From: Sipunculus nudus | Taxonomy: Eukaryota > Annelida > Sipuncula > Golfingiida > Sipunculidae | NCBI GenBank assembly: GCA_026874595.1 | Contig: CM049318.1 | Span: 34,429,956-34,493,955, forward strand | Length of the DNA stretch: 64,000 nucleotides | Direction: 5' to 3' | Part shown: piece after piece, positions 12,890 through 25,034 of the stretch | How the letters are laid out: every line of letters starts with the position of its first letter | How positions within the stretch are numbered: position 1 is the first letter of the stretch | Program-made: the position numbers and the translations under genes | Notes under the pieces: model-generated | The model's input: the letters and a program-made list of their open reading frames with translations, nothing else | The model's database searches: none | Told to the model about the DNA's origin: nothing

Positions 12890-13300
12890 TACATAAAGTG
12901 AATCATTTGATCCTCCCTGATTCTTTTATATCAATCTCTGTTAAAGTTTTCATCTTTTCTTATCCTTCCCTAGTAGATGTTTGTTAATCATTTGGTCTCT
13001 TCTGATCCTTCCTTGATCAATTTCTGTTAATCATTTGGTCTCTTCTGATCCTTCCTTTATCAATTTCTGTTAATCATTTGGTCTTGTCTGATTCTTCCTT
13101 ATTCAGTCTGTGTTATAATCACCTTCTCTTGTATGACCTTCCTTCTTCAGTTTATGTTGATTATCTTGGTCTTGTCTGATCCTTGTTCAATCTCTGTTAA
13201 TCATCCCATGTGTGATCCTTCCATGTCCAGTTGCTGTTAATCATTTAGTGTTGCCTGATTCTTCGTCATTCAGTTTCTATTAATTAACCATGGGTCCTCC
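12890..13300 (+). repeat. degenerate ~50-bp tandem repeat
   Basis: About seven to eight units carry the theme 'TGTTAATCATTTGGTCT.TTCTGATCCTTCCTT..TCAATTTC'. The central two (about 12978-13078) are almost identical and the outer ones are diverged. This is a pyrimidine-rich minisatellite with no gene in it. Confidence 0.75.
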
Positions 13301-14760
13301 TTTTTCGCTCTTTTTCCCCCCAGTTGTAGTTAACTTGCAGTTCAACATGCTATCACTTCTGGTTTCACAACATCTTTTTAAACTCTTACTTGCATGTTCT
13401 GTTTTTTTCCATCGCTTAATTTTATTTAAAAAAATTCTAAACTGGTAAACTGTCAGGAGTAAGAAAAGTCCTCCTTTTCCTAGGACTCTGCTATTTACAC
13501 TAGTGGCTTACGAGCATCAATGGGTGCCTTAAGTTCCTGGAGGAGTATTCCTGGCCTGCTATTATACACATGAAGTATTTGTATAGGGCTGAGTCACTGA
13601 GGACTGCGACCCTCCGGGAGCAACAAATCCTAGCACTACTGCCAAGTGAAACTCTTTGGCCTCTAGTTGCTATTTCTTGCCGTGCTCTCATTGAATAATT
13701 GAAACCGCCAGGTAATTCAGGTTGCATTGGGGAGCATTAGGTCATTTCCCGAAAGATTACACCCAAATGAAAACGATCGAATATCATGCGAGCCATGATT
13801 GACTATTGGTAGGTGTAAGGAGAGCTAGCGCAATCGAAACTGGACCCTGCCACCTTCCCAGTTACCCTTTAGCATGCAGCATTACTGTTCATCTCCATGT
13901 TCAGTGAGGTAACTCCACGAAGCTGAGCTATTCTTCTGTCTACTACAAGGCTGAATTGTACATGGGGTTAATCCAGCAAATGGCTTGCTGTGTTATTTCA
14001 CATGCTAGATCTGATCACCCTTGCTATTTCCAGTTCAGAGGAAACACAAAAAATTGAGCCATGTTACTCCGGGAATTCTACATGATTGTCCTGTTTTTCC
14101 TCAAAGGGTTTCTAGATAACTTGAACTTTCCCTCTGTTAGATGACAAATTTTTCCAATACTGAAAATCCTTCAACTAAATCATGTAATATTTGTCTTCTT
14201 TCCCCAGGGTAGCTGCATTTGAAAATGCTGAATATATAGTATACCATCTATTTTTAGACAACTTTTATGGCTTCCTTGATAAGACTTCCCAATAGAAATT
14301 CTCCATCAATTAAAAAAAAATTTCCCATTTTTTTCACCCGTTGGTGACCAATTACAAGTTTTAAAGTTTTGCATTTCCACCAACCTGAATGGTGCCTCAG
14401 AAAATGTATAACTTTTTTTTCCAATTTCAGACTTGTCCACTGGCGAATGAACAAAAATTGTACTTAATGTTAAATATTGATTTCACCAGGCACTTGTGTA
14501 AACTGAAAGCTCTCAATGAGTGCAAACCACCACCAGAGCTGGATCTTTACCAATTTAATTACTTGATTTAAATCCCACTCATCTTTTAGTTCCTAATTTC
14601 GTCACTAGATGTCGGCTTTAAATATGAAATCACAATTTATCAAATTTTTTCCAGAGTGAATGCGCAATCCTTTGATACATTCTGTTGAACTTAATCCATA
14701 ACTGTTATCTGGTACACAAAGATACAGACAGATGTAAATAAAGATTAAGGTGAAAATATA
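13301..14760. other. non-coding stretch with a GC-richer patch
   Basis: No gene recognised. A GC-richer patch at 13500-13740 has a 75-residue minus-strand open frame, with serine- and arginine-rich sequence but no domain I know. An isolated exon cannot be excluded. The remainder is AT-rich, with two opposed short open frames at 14254-14571 that look like chance. Confidence 0.35.
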
Positions 14761-14764
14761 GCCT

Positions 14765-15815
14765 TTTTAGCGAACCTGTGAGCTTATGCGATGGTGCGGC
14801 GTCATCCGTCGTGCGTCGTCTGTACGTTAACCATAGCTATCTCAAAAACGGCAGGAGCTAGCATCACCAAATTTTTTGCAAACAATCAGTCATCCAAAAA
14901 ACTATATCGGATTTTGTTTATTTTTTTCTAACTGCATTCTCTTAGATTTTATAGGGAAAAAGCTCAAAAAGCTTTAAAAATCTTCTTCTCTGAAATGTCA
15001 TGCCAAATTGTCCAATGTTTCACAGAAATGATCCCTGGAACAATCTTTCTCAAGTTTGTTCGAATGGTTCCAGTTCGGAGATTTTTGGCCGAGATACAGG
15101 AGGTTGAACTTTGTTAACTGTGCAAAAAAGCATTTTAAAATTTAAATCTCAGAAACGGCTGTAGCTATCTCCACCAAATTTTATGCCAATGTTGGTCACA
15201 TAGGTCATATTTGAAATTGAGGTATTGGTGGCGCCACCTGCATCAGCCTTTTTTGTACGGGGGTCATCAGTGCCTGTAACACACTGAGGGCTACAAAAAA
15301 CTTCTTCTCTAAAACCATATGGCCAAAATGTTTAATATTGCACAGAAATGATCCTAGGGTTGTGCTTTCTGAAGTTTAATCAAATGGTCTCTTTTCAGTG
15401 ACTTTTGGCTAGGTTATGGGAAGCTGAATTTAGTCATATGCCATCACAGCCCATTTTAGCTCAGTGGCTACAAAGATCTTCTTCTCAAAAACCACTGGGC
15501 CAAATTCTTAAATCTCACACAATAATTATCCTCAGATGTTGATAATTCAAGTTTGTTCAAATGATTTTGGTTCAGTGCTTTTTGGCTGAGTTACAGGAAG
15601 CTGAACTTAGCCAGTTTGCTGTATCGTCCTATATGAGTTATAAACCTGCGGAACGTTTTTCGACTGATGCCACTGAAGCCAGTTTGTTAAATATTTTACA
15701 AGAATAATTCCTACAATAATTCTTATAATAATTGTCATTAATGGTTCCACATGAATGATTTTTGGCTGAATTATAAAGATTGAATTAAGTCATTTTACCA
15801 TATATGTTAGCTGTG
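14765..15815 (+). repeat. degenerate tandem repeat (family R1)
   Basis: Three to four diverged units share the segments 'cttcttctc..aaacca..gccaaa', 'cacagaaatgatcct', 'aagtttgttcaaatggtt', 'gacttttggct.agtta.aggaagctgaac'. Starts are near 14985, 15299, 15477 and 15650. The head (14765-14960) begins 'tttttagcgaacctgtgagctta' and recurs at about 25045-25290. A tail fragment recurs at 27785-27860. Confidence 0.65.
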
Positions 15816-16325
15816 TGATGCTGTTACATCTAGCCTGGCACCAGTTTATTAACATCTATTACATCATGCCACTAGACATTTAGATTTCAGGTTATCTTTG
15901 GTTAATATTGACAAGAAAGATTTTTTAAAAGCTTTTAAAAAAATTAGATTTATGATTTGTTATTCATCATACCAGGCAATGTTACAATAATGGATATTCA
16001 GCTCTCTGTGGCTATATAAAGACAACTGTACGTGGATTATAAATTATTGGTATCCCTACTCAACTTAATTCAAGAATTTGCCATCAATGAGATATATCTG
16101 TATTTTAATTTTGCATTCAGTATGCATCCGTAATAATTTTACATATATTCCTGATTTCTTTTTTATAAAAGGTCAGCTTAAAAACATTTTGTATTGGGAA
16201 AATAAATTTCAAAGTCATTTCAAGTAGGGACCACTTTTGTGTTCAGATGGCAGCACTTGGTTTACCATTGGCAGATTTCCAGTGCCTTGATGTTGGCCAT
16301 TAGCCAAGATGATGTCAGCTCTATA
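15816..16325. other. AT-rich non-coding stretch
   Basis: Nothing recognised: no repeat shared with other parts of the window and no coding signal. Confidence 0.5.
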
Positions 16326-16329
16326 AATA

Positions 16330-16612
16330 GTTTTGGCACAGTGCCAGGATTGGAAGAAGTGCAGCCAGGTATAGGTCAAGAGTTCACTCAGTGCAGTAGC
16401 TGCATTCTATTTATAGCTTTGGCAGACTGCTCACTGTGTCATATTTGGCACCAACGTTCAGCCTGAATCTATTTATAGCTTTGGCAGACTGCCAACTGTG
16501 TCAGATTATGCAACAGGTCAAGAGTTCACTTAGTGCAGCCAGGTACATGTCAAAAGTTCACTCAGTCTAGCCAGGTGCAGGTCAAGAGTTCACTCAGTGC
16601 AGTAGCTTAAGG
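16330..16612 (+). repeat. short tandem repeat cluster
   Basis: Two interleaved units recur. One is 'agccaggt..aggtcaagagttcactcagtg', with about four copies. The other is 'ctatttatagctttggcagactgc.cactgtgtca', with two copies near 16410 and 16470. The open frame at 16239-16466 runs into the repeat and is not regarded as a gene. Confidence 0.7.
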
Positions 16613-16689
16613 CAGCAATTTGTCACAGGGCACTGGGGGCAACTGCCTTACTCACCTAAGCCTTGTCAGCCCAGTGCATCAAACTCTGG

Positions 16690-17045
16690 GGAAGTTTGAT
16701 GTATTGGACTGATATTTTGACCTGTCTATGCGTCTTTGATGGTATTCTCATTTACAAGACAGGTCGTGCAACGTACATTGACTTTTGCACAGTGTATGTG
16801 CCTGCTAATTTCTACAGAGGAATTTGATGTATCAGCCTGAAATTGGACATATTTATACATATCGAATAGCTTTGTCATATACAAGACTGGTGGTGCCACC
16901 TACAATAATTTTGCACAGGATATGTCCCTGCTTATATCTCAGGAGGGGTTTGATATATAAATCTGAAAATTGGGCATATGTGTCTATCTCTGATAGCTTC
17001 GTTGTATACAAGACTAGTGGTGCCAGCTACAATCGTTTTTGTGTT
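16690..17045 (+). repeat. three ~120-bp tandem repeat units
   Basis: Three diverged units begin near 16691, 16821 and 16947. Each follows the order 'gg.tttgatgtat..cctgaaa.ttgg', 'catat.t.tc.a', 'gatagctttgt.atacaagactggtggtgcca.ctacaat.ttttgcacag' and a 'atgt.cctgct' tail. The two opposed open frames over the units are repeat by-products. Confidence 0.7.
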
Positions 17046-17495
17046 GTTTGCACCCATGCCAGAATTCCAGCAGTGATATTTGTGTAATTGTTTCTTATTC
17101 AAAATGTTTAGTACTTGCATTGTCATATACATGAAAAGTAATGGTCCTACATTGAAGCATTATACCTGGTGTATTTCCCAATGCACAGGTCCGCATTAGG
17201 CCTGTAGGCCTTGTTTTAATTAGTTGCTGAAGGTGATGATTATATCACAATTTGTTTGCAATTCAGCATTTACAATTTTTTAAATTCTTCCCTGTGCAAG
17301 GTACACCAGTAAAACTACTTAAGTCGTTGTACAAAAAATTACATTGAAATTCATCCAAAAAATTGGGATCTCATTTAAACATACAATGTTTAAAAACATA
17401 GCCTGCATTTGACTTAATATTAGAGGTAAATGTGAAATCTAAAGGTAACTGGAAATGTGCATTAATTCTCAGAAATGCTGGCCTTGTTATTATTG
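17046..17495. other. non-coding stretch, nothing recognised
   Basis: AT-rich sequence with no gene and no repeat shared with the rest of the window. Confidence 0.45.
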
Positions 17496-17496
17496 T

Positions 17497-17800
17497 GAGC
17501 TGCTCCCAAAAACATGTTTGCACCCTACTAAACTGCCCATATACCCAGGTTCATTCATGGTTATAAGTGACTGTACATTTGTAATTATATATATTCCTGG
17601 AAGTACTTCTGGACCCAGATCATGAGGCAGATCCACACCAAAATCCAAACATTTCTTTATTGGCCTATTGCCAAAGTTCCATAAAACTTTTATGATATTC
17701 CATTTATGATTGTATGAGTTATGGTGTGGACAAACACACACAAACACACACACAAATAGGGATGAAAGCATACCCTCCTAATTGAGGCATTTATGATTTC
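17497..17800 (-). repeat. dispersed repeat E, copy 1
   Basis: The stretch matches 19200-19490 on the same strand and 31510-31720 and 33245-33550 on the opposite strand. Landmarks as read here are 'ggttcattcatg..aagtgac.gtacatttgt', 'cagatccacac.aaaa', 'tattgcc..a..ttcc' and a final 'aa.gcataccctcc'. The CA-rich run at 17731-17755 belongs to its tail. A 93-residue open frame here is not a gene. Confidence 0.65.
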
Positions 17801-18760
17801 AGCATGCACAATTTGTGTTTGGCAGACACACAGAAAGAAATCATAGCCTCCATTTAACTTATCTGTAAGGTGCGAAAGTGAAATCCAAACTTAAATATGA
17901 TTTCAGCATTTACAATTTGTGTTTGTCCCCACCCCTTGGGCACAAGGTTACCATGTGGCTGCAGTTAATGCAGAAACCATGTGACTGTGGATGATTATTG
18001 CAGCTGAAGCTGAGCACGGTATAGACTGTGCAGCCGCTGTCACTCACTGGGACTGGGGGACTGTGGACTGCCATTATATTAACAAGGACATGACAAGATA
18101 ATGATGATAACTATGTTATTATGGTTAATGGTCATCTGGCAGATACATGTTCTTGTGGATTATGATGAACAGCCATCGTGCAGCATGTAAGGTTTGTTTC
18201 TGGTCCTCAGATAAAACATCCTGTTTTTAAAGTCATACTTCCGCATCCATTCAGTAGTTACAGTTAGATTAAGTTCAAATTTGAAAGAGCACATGTTAGC
18301 GTGAATGTAAGTAGGTTCATTGATAATTATAATCAGAAGTGAATTCATATTCAGCAAAATTAACATGATTTTAAGATTGAAATTTAATGTCTCCTATGCT
18401 TCAGTTTCTGTAAATAATAAATTTTTACTCTATTTACTCTGTTGTTATATTAAAAGGTAGCAGAGGATTCAAAATGGTTTTGTATTTCTTCTTTTGTCAT
18501 CAGTATAGTTTGTCCTGGTTATTTCCAGGAACTTTTCAATTTGTTCCATACATACTGAACTTGTGAAATATGATTTTTATACCCAAATTTATTTACATCC
18601 CTGCCTTCTCTGCAGAGTTTTGTGATGTCTTGTTACCTAGCAGGCTTAGATTTAGGCAGATGAGATGGAATGGTTCCATTTTAATTTACACTAAATTAAT
18701 ACTAATATACTTTTAAAGTGCCCAATGGTTAACATTTTACTGTGATACCAAATATCAGCC
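17801..18760. other. non-coding stretch, nothing recognised
   Basis: No gene seen. A short internal echo ('gatttcagcat..acaatttgtgttt') occurs at about 17795 and 17901. Confidence 0.45.
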
Positions 18761-18761
18761 C

Positions 18762-18985
18762 AGGAGCAGGAAGAATGAGAATTCTCATTTTTCCCAGGTT
18801 TGAAATCAAAACTGAATTCCAATCTCTCCCGGGAAAAATGAGAATTCTCATTCTTCCCGGGAAGAATGGGAATCCCTTCATACCATCTTTGGATTCTCAT
18901 TTTTCCCGGGAAAAATCAGAATTCTAATTTTTCCCGGGAGGATTCCGGATCTTCCCAGATTCTCATTCTTCCCTCGACATATATA
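18762..18985. repeat. array of long palindromes (GAATTC / CCCGGG)
   Basis: A 16-base perfect palindrome (AATGAGAATTCTCATT, 18774-18789) is followed by two 34-base near-perfect palindromes at 18828-18861 and 18905-18938. Each 34-mer starts and ends in CCCGGG, centres on GAATTC and has one mismatched pair. The alternating motifs 'gagaattctcatt' and 'ttcccgggaa' also make palindromes centred on CCCGGG. A single strand could fold into several alternative hairpins. Confidence 0.85.
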
Positions 18986-19199
18986 TCATTTTCTTAATTT
19001 ATGTCAAGTTATACCATTATTTCAGTCCATGTAGTATAAACATTACAAAATGATTCATGTTCTGTTATATACAAGTTCATAAAGGTTGCACCTTAAAACT
19101 TATCACATTGATTCCTGTTAGAGCCAACAACATGAATCAGCTAGAAATATACATTCTAAGGAATGGAAGCCTCCACTATGTGGGGGGGGGGGGTCCCTG
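18986..19199. other. AT-rich stretch ending in a G run
   Basis: No gene. A run of 13 G lies at about 19181-19193, at the edge of the next dispersed repeat. Confidence 0.5.
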
Positions 19200-19490
19200 T
19201 TGTGGAATGCTCCAAAAAGTATGTTCCATTGCTTTCACTTATTCTTCCCCTATTCTCAGGATCATTCATGCATAAGTGACTGCACATTTGTGAATATTCC
19301 TTGATGGTGTTCCTGAATACAAAATATGTGCCAGATCCACACAAAAATTCAATTGATTCTTCATTGCACTATTCCCAAAACGCCCTGAAAATTTCTTGAA
19401 ATTCCATTCATTTTGCTTGAGCGGTGTTGTTAAAAAACACGCACTCACATGAACGTGGATGAACGTATACCCTCCTGGTGGAGAGAGTAG
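19200..19490 (-). repeat. dispersed repeat E, copy 2
   Basis: Same family and orientation as 17497-17800. It shares 'ggatcattcatg.ataagtgactgcacatttgtgaat', 'ccagatccacacaaaa', 'ttgcactattcccaaaacgccctgaaaattt' and 'gaacgtataccctcctgg'. Confidence 0.65.
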
Positions 19491-20146
19491 TCAGTATATA
19501 TCAATGAATCAATTCCTGACTACTGCTAGCTTTACTAATAACTTCACCAATTTCACGTATCATCTCCAGTATTAGTAAAATCTTCATAGAATCCCTGCTT
19601 TTAAACTACAGTTTTTAGACTCTTCCTGGAGCAGGTGAGGAAAACAATCACTGCTGTACCTGGGAACAGGACTTTTTATAGAGTTTCATAAACATGAAGT
19701 CCGGAAATGAAGGCTAGAGTGGGTATATATTTTTGGCTGCTTGTTGGTATGTTTAGCTCCCGGAATCTATCTGGTTGAAATTTAGTTCAGTTGAGCTGTA
19801 AGGCTTGTAGGTCACTTGGGTAAGATATGGACGCAGTCTCTAGGTGAAAGCCTATTTTAAGTAACAGCATACCTATAGGCCATGAGATATTTTCAAAAAT
19901 GATGAAAATATTTGCATCCTCATAGAGCCAATTAGTACGGCCCTCTATACAAGATGTAAAGCAACTCTGACGCTGGCAGGAGACTGCATATTGTCCGAGG
20001 GCCGAAATGGCACTTACACTGGCCGGGAATGTAGATACACAGCATGTCCAGCAATATTATGGGTTATAGTGTCTAAACAGCTAGCACTGATTAATACTAG
20101 CTACCAGAATAGGTCAAATTCTGTCATTGTCAGATTTGAACCAACA
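19491..20146. other. non-coding stretch, nothing recognised
   Basis: Ordinary sequence with no coding or RNA signal. Confidence 0.45.
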
Positions 20147-21543
20147 TACCGTAAAATCTCCACTTAAAACCGCGGTTTAATCAAGAAATTCAAAATCTTA
20201 AAATCATGTTGTTTTCCTGAAAGCACTGTGCGGTTTATACTAGAAGGGTTTCCAGATTATCTTCCTGACATGTATCGTTTTGTGCCCGCGAGTGGGCGAT
20301 CATATGGCGACTTTCAAAGGCTGCCCTTAGCAGCAGTCTCGCATGCATGGGAGCCGTGTGTAAATGTATTTTTTATGATTATTTGTTATTTGTGAATTAA
20401 ATATTGCTGATTATCTTTCGTGCGATATATAACATGTTATAAAAATCTTGGTAATTGTCACCAAATAATACTTTTATAACACCCCTGCTGTAACACATAG
20501 CGGCCCACTTCGTTTGGCATGGTCAAGCAAACCCATTTGCGGCATGATTTAGCTACGATTATTTGTTTATAACATAAAATGAATAAAAAGCTGACATCGT
20601 AAAGAGTCACACAATGGCGGATGATCGTTTTAAAATGAAGTTTGAGTGCCGCCATGTGTTGAAACAAACCGGTATTCTGCTAAGAATATTTTTAACGGCT
20701 GTATGCGGTTGGTGGTGTACAGAACAGCCACCTATTCCGTCCCAGGGTGCCTTGCAGGAACGCTGCCTTGACAAGATGGCTCCCCACATGGGAACTTGCT
20801 TCAGGAAAAAAAAACTTGCTTACCTCGACTGACCACTTTAATTTTACTTTAAAATCACTCGTTTTCACGTGCCATGTTTCCTATACCTCCTATACTTGCA
20901 TATCTCAACAAGGTAAATTCAGTTATTTTTTTATGTTTAGTTAAGTTGACCAGCGATGTTTTCAAACACATCAACAAATTGTGACATGGAGCGATGTCAA
21001 CGTACGATGTGACAATGATAATACTGAAGTAACCGGTATGAAACCGATTTGAATCTTCAGAGTATTTCAAGAAAATGGAATTTTCATCATAGATTAAGAT
21101 TTCAAAATATTACCTTTATAATTAAAATATACAGTGACTTTAAATTGATCAGCAGAATATTTTTTTTTCCAAAATATAATGGCTAATCAGTAGCAAACAA
21201 GAATATACGGCACGGCATATAATATCTGTATAAACACGCAGAGGTTCACTGGCCCTTGCATCTTCCCAAACTTCATGCATGAGTGACCCTGCAAAAAAGT
21301 GGTTGATGTGTTTAAATAAAATGACAAAAGAATTTTATAGTGGACAGGAATGGCCGTGTCTCAACCTTCGCGTGTTGATTTCTAGAGGATGGCTCTATTC
21401 TGTCATTCCATAGCGAAAGTTGGTGCGGTTTTAAAGGGGGGTTCTTAGTATTTGAGACCCTCACGGTGTCTCGCCTGGGATTTCGGCAAAGTCTTGGTGC
21501 CGTAATTATCGGAAGTGCGGTTTTAAGTGGAGATTTTAAGGTA
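20147..21543 (+). mobile_element. 1.39-kb inverted-repeat transposon, copy 1
   Basis: The element spans 20149-21541 and is flanked by TA on both sides. The left end reads CCGTAAAATCTCCACTTAAA followed by ACCGC. The right end is its inverted form, GCGGTTTTAAGTGGAGATTT followed by TAAGG. TA duplication and this style of end fit the Tc1/mariner-pogo superfamily, but I see no DDE transposase, so I regard it as non-autonomous. A second copy of the same length lies inverted at about 42981-44374. Internally, two minus-strand peptide-like stretches (near 20607-20789 and 20870-21070) are recognisable in both copies. This may simply reflect overall nucleotide similarity, but a decayed captured or transposase exon is possible. 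The end next to 20149 carries an extra GGTTTAATCAAGAAATTC segment. Confidence 0.85.
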
Positions 21544-22298
21544 TCCCAGTGCACTTGGGTGGCTCGAAGACAAAACAAGCTAACTGTTCAGGCACAGGAC
21601 TTGCTAAATAGTTGAGGTTCATTAAAGTCTCAGACAGGCTTAGTAACTGAAGACACTCTATGTTATCATTCTGTCCCAGTGCAGGCAAATAACTCAGGAA
21701 GGTATGGATGAGAGCCAGAGAAAACAGCTGTGTGTTTATTGGCGAGGGTTTCTAGTCTATCTGTTATCTGTGTATTGTAGAGCTGCTGTACAGGTGCTGT
21801 AAAAGCAAGCTCGCCATCTGTAAGATTACCACAGCGGGAAGATCATCAGCCAACCAGCCCAGTACGCAGCCTGTGTCAGTGCTGGTATGTTCAGCCCTGT
21901 ATCACTGATAGCATGTTCATAAATGAGCTGTAGATACGAAAAGTGTCCACTTATCTTGATAGAAATCATGAATTATATATAGCGTTATGGCTCCCACGCT
22001 GATACTGTTATGGGTACTATCACTATAATGTTTTCCAGGGGATATTGGCCTCCTTTGTGGTGCTGACAAGGCCATATACTTAACAGTTTTATTTATTCTT
22101 ATATATACATCATCTGTGCAGGCACAGGCCATATAATAAAAAGTATATTCAAGAGCAGCTGAAAGATGGAGTTTACTGTCCATACTCCTTCATCAGTAGC
22201 GGCATCAGGAGCAGCAGCCCAGTGTCAGTTTCACTCTACAGGATAATCAGGATTACCAGTACTAGCAAATCATTCCTGTTACTGAGTATTGCCAACTT
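21544..22298. other. non-coding stretch, nothing recognised
   Basis: No recognised gene. The part at 21640-21900 is somewhat GC-richer, but it has no splice-flanked open frame that I can support. Confidence 0.4.
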
Positions 22299-22638
22299 AG
22301 GCCAAAATAAAAAAAAGGTATGGTTCTCAGGCAATTTTTTCAGAAAATCAATGCGGGCGGGCGGTTTTTTTAATTTTATTTTTTTGGTATGTTTCGATAA
22401 AAATGTCAAATTATAAGGAAAAAGCATGATAATAACATATTTCTTTGGCTAAATAAGTAAAAGCACTACATAATAAAGGAAATTGTATGATTTTATCTTC
22501 TTGAAAGAAATGTCCGAGCGGCTGCAGCTTAAAATTGATAAGTTTCTATTGAAAATCAAAATAAAAATTTTTGATGCGGGGGTTTAAAATTGATGCGGGC
22601 GGTGCCTGAGAACCAAACCTTTAATTTTTTTTGGCCTT
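22299..22638 (-). mobile_element. MITE family A, copy 2 (inverted)
   Basis: The left end is AGGCC plus an A-rich arm and GGTATGGTTCTCAGGCA. The right end is TGCCTGAGAACCAAACC plus a T-rich arm and GGCCTT. The interior is in reverse orientation relative to 6838-7145 and 35961-36240. About 340 bp, non-coding. The inverted repeats make a long hairpin. Confidence 0.8.
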
Positions 22639-22659
22639 ACTGATAATACATAAACGCAA

Positions 22660-23045
22660 AATTACACAGCTGGATTCAGTACAGTTTAAAACAGGAGTGG
22701 ACAGAATAACTTCATTTGTACAGTATAAAAAGTGAAATACAGTACAGTACTGTACATAGGACAGTACAGCAGAGAACAATGAAGTACCCCTCAGTACAGT
22801 TCATTACAGTGCAGTGCATTTTAAATAGTACAGTACAGTAAAATACAACAGAGTTCCTACAGTGCATTGTAGTTCAGTACAGTATAGAGAGTACAATGTA
22901 ACACATTAATACAATGCAGAATGGTACAATCAAAAACAATATAGTAGATAATCCTATTGAAATAAATTACAATTAAAATACAGTGCAGTGTAATGAAGTA
23001 CATGATCTCATTTCAGTACATAACAGAACAGAGTACACTGCTGTG
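22660..23045. repeat. ACAGT-rich low-complexity tract
   Basis: Dense degenerate repetition of ACAGT/TACAGTACAG runs for almost 400 bases, including the local palindrome ACAGTACAGTACTGTAC near 22740. No reading frame is implied. Confidence 0.75.
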
Positions 23046-23944
23046 GCTTATGTGAAAAGAATGGAGGAAATTTACTTACAGCTTGCTTTTATGAACCTTT
23101 ACTACAGGCTTGTGATTAATTAGTACAAATTAGTTATATAAGCTTGCAGGCTAAAAAAAGCACAATGTTAGGTTATGAAGGCAATCGGTCAAGAGCGGGA
23201 ACGTTCCAGTATGTTCCCACCTACACTTGAATCAACTCAAATATTCAATGGACTCCAGCTGTTAATTAGCACCAATGATCAATATACTATATACTAAAAC
23301 TATGTGAGTCTGTTTGTCTGTTTGTTTCCTCAAATCAGCAGATGTGGGCCAAGTTGGCATCTGAATCACTCACATGCACTAACTTCTAGAATACCAATTA
23401 CCAATTTGAGCCTTCCATATCTGCAGAATAACATTCCAGGCAGGATCAAAGGCCCTAGGTGATATTTATCTCATTCTGCATGTAGATCTTTACGACCTTC
23501 ACCTTCACAGAAGATGATAAGGTCGTGATGCCTGCTGCTCAGTATGGTAACATTTATTACTTTCTTCCTGTTGTTGCCACCGTTTGCTCATATTATTAAC
23601 TAAAATGACTGCTCAGCAGAGGAGTGGTCCAGGGAACCCACTGAGCAGGATTATGTGGTATCCCCTCCTGGCCTATGTACAATATATGTCCAAGCCATAT
23701 GCAGTCACAGTTTGCCTTCCTCTGGAATTACGACCCAACAGGTCACCCATTGTGTAGATTTTATATTCAGTTCATAGGTAAAGATACAGATGTACACACT
23801 TACACACCATCTTACACGGTACAAATCTCAGCATGTCAGACTCTTTTAAAGTCAAATATCTTGTTGTGTCTAAGTTGAAATTGTATATGTCTCAGAAAAA
23901 CTCAGTGAAATTTTCTTCAGGTTAGACTAACCCACTTGCGTTTG
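23046..23944. other. non-coding stretch, nothing recognised
   Basis: No gene or shared repeat was recognised. A 67-residue open frame at 23675-23878 has no motif I know. Confidence 0.4.
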
Positions 23945-24159
23945 TACTGTAGAACTGTCTGGAAGACCACCTGTCTAATAAGACCTCCTGTCTATTAGGA
24001 CCACCTGTCCAATAAGACCTCATGTCTATTGAGACCACCCTGTGGAGAACTGAAAGCATTCACATATCTGTTATAACCGACTTGTCAAATGAGACCTGTA
24101 ACTTAAAAACCGCTTTTGGTTAGTAAAATAGGTGGTCTTAATTCACAGGTTTCACTGTA
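23945..24159 (+). mobile_element. pogo/Tigger-style MITE (family F), copy 1
   Basis: The element is about 215 bp. The left end reads TACTGTAGAACTGTCTGGAA then GACCACC. The right end is GGTGGTCTTAATTCACAGGT then TTCACTGTA. The termini are imperfect inverted repeats bounded by TA. Internal short direct repeats of 'gaccacctgtc.aataagacc' lie near the left end. The same family is at 30030-30239 and 45930-46113. Non-coding. Confidence 0.75.
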
Positions 24160-25034
24160 TGCATATGCTATTTTTTATGTAGCTGACGTAGCATCTTTTT
24201 TATCGCCCATCTTTGGTTTGATAAATTTAATTTGGCACATTGGCACATTATATTTCATCACATAAAGCATAACGGTGCTCTGGCTGCAGGATTCTATTTA
24301 GTCAACATTAATAACCAATGCCAATTTTGGTAACATTAATTAGGAGGTCTCGTTACAGAAACCGTAGAATGAAATATGAACTGATATAATTAGATGGCAC
24401 CAGAATAATGGTGATGAGGTTCCATATAAAATGATACAGACTGCTGTTACCAGTTAACACTGATTCTGATCATTACAGTGATCAGCTTTAAACAAGAAAA
24501 ATAACTTACGAGGGCTTGAAAGATTAAATGATTACAGTAGTCCCTGGAGAGTTTGGTGTTCCTTTCTTTGGCCCATACTGTTAAACGAGGGACAACATCT
24601 TTTACTGAGTGTGTTGACTGCTGTCTCTCAAATCATGGTCTGAGTGTGCGATAGCATTTTAATTCATAATATTTTATTCTGTGTATGTGATCAGTAATTC
24701 ATAATATAATTAAATGAAAAATTCATAATAATTGTTGAAAACATAATCAGTGAACATTGTGTAAATCATACTTACTAGGATTCACTATCTCAGATTATTT
24801 GAAATATGAAACAAAATGAATAACGAGTAATATTATGGCTATTTTTATCATTTAAAATGTGAGGTATGAAATATATACCATTCAGCCATCGCTCTAGCTA
24901 GAATGTAGGGGCAGATACAGGATCGTAAAAAAGTAATCAAAACCCTGGGAGAGGTAATTAAACCCGGGGATTACTAGCCGACCATATACTTAACTCTCTC
25001 ATGCAGAAGCATAGGGAAGAAAACCAGATGCAAA
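24160..25034. other. AT-rich non-coding stretch
   Basis: Nothing recognised. No repeat shared with other parts of the window, and no coding signal. Confidence 0.45.

Noticed and set aside
20607-20832. Opposed open frames at 20614-20832 (+) and 20607-20789 (-) as a host gene
   Set aside because: They lie inside the 1.39-kb transposon. The similarity in copy 2 is explained by copy homology, and I cannot show codon-level selection.
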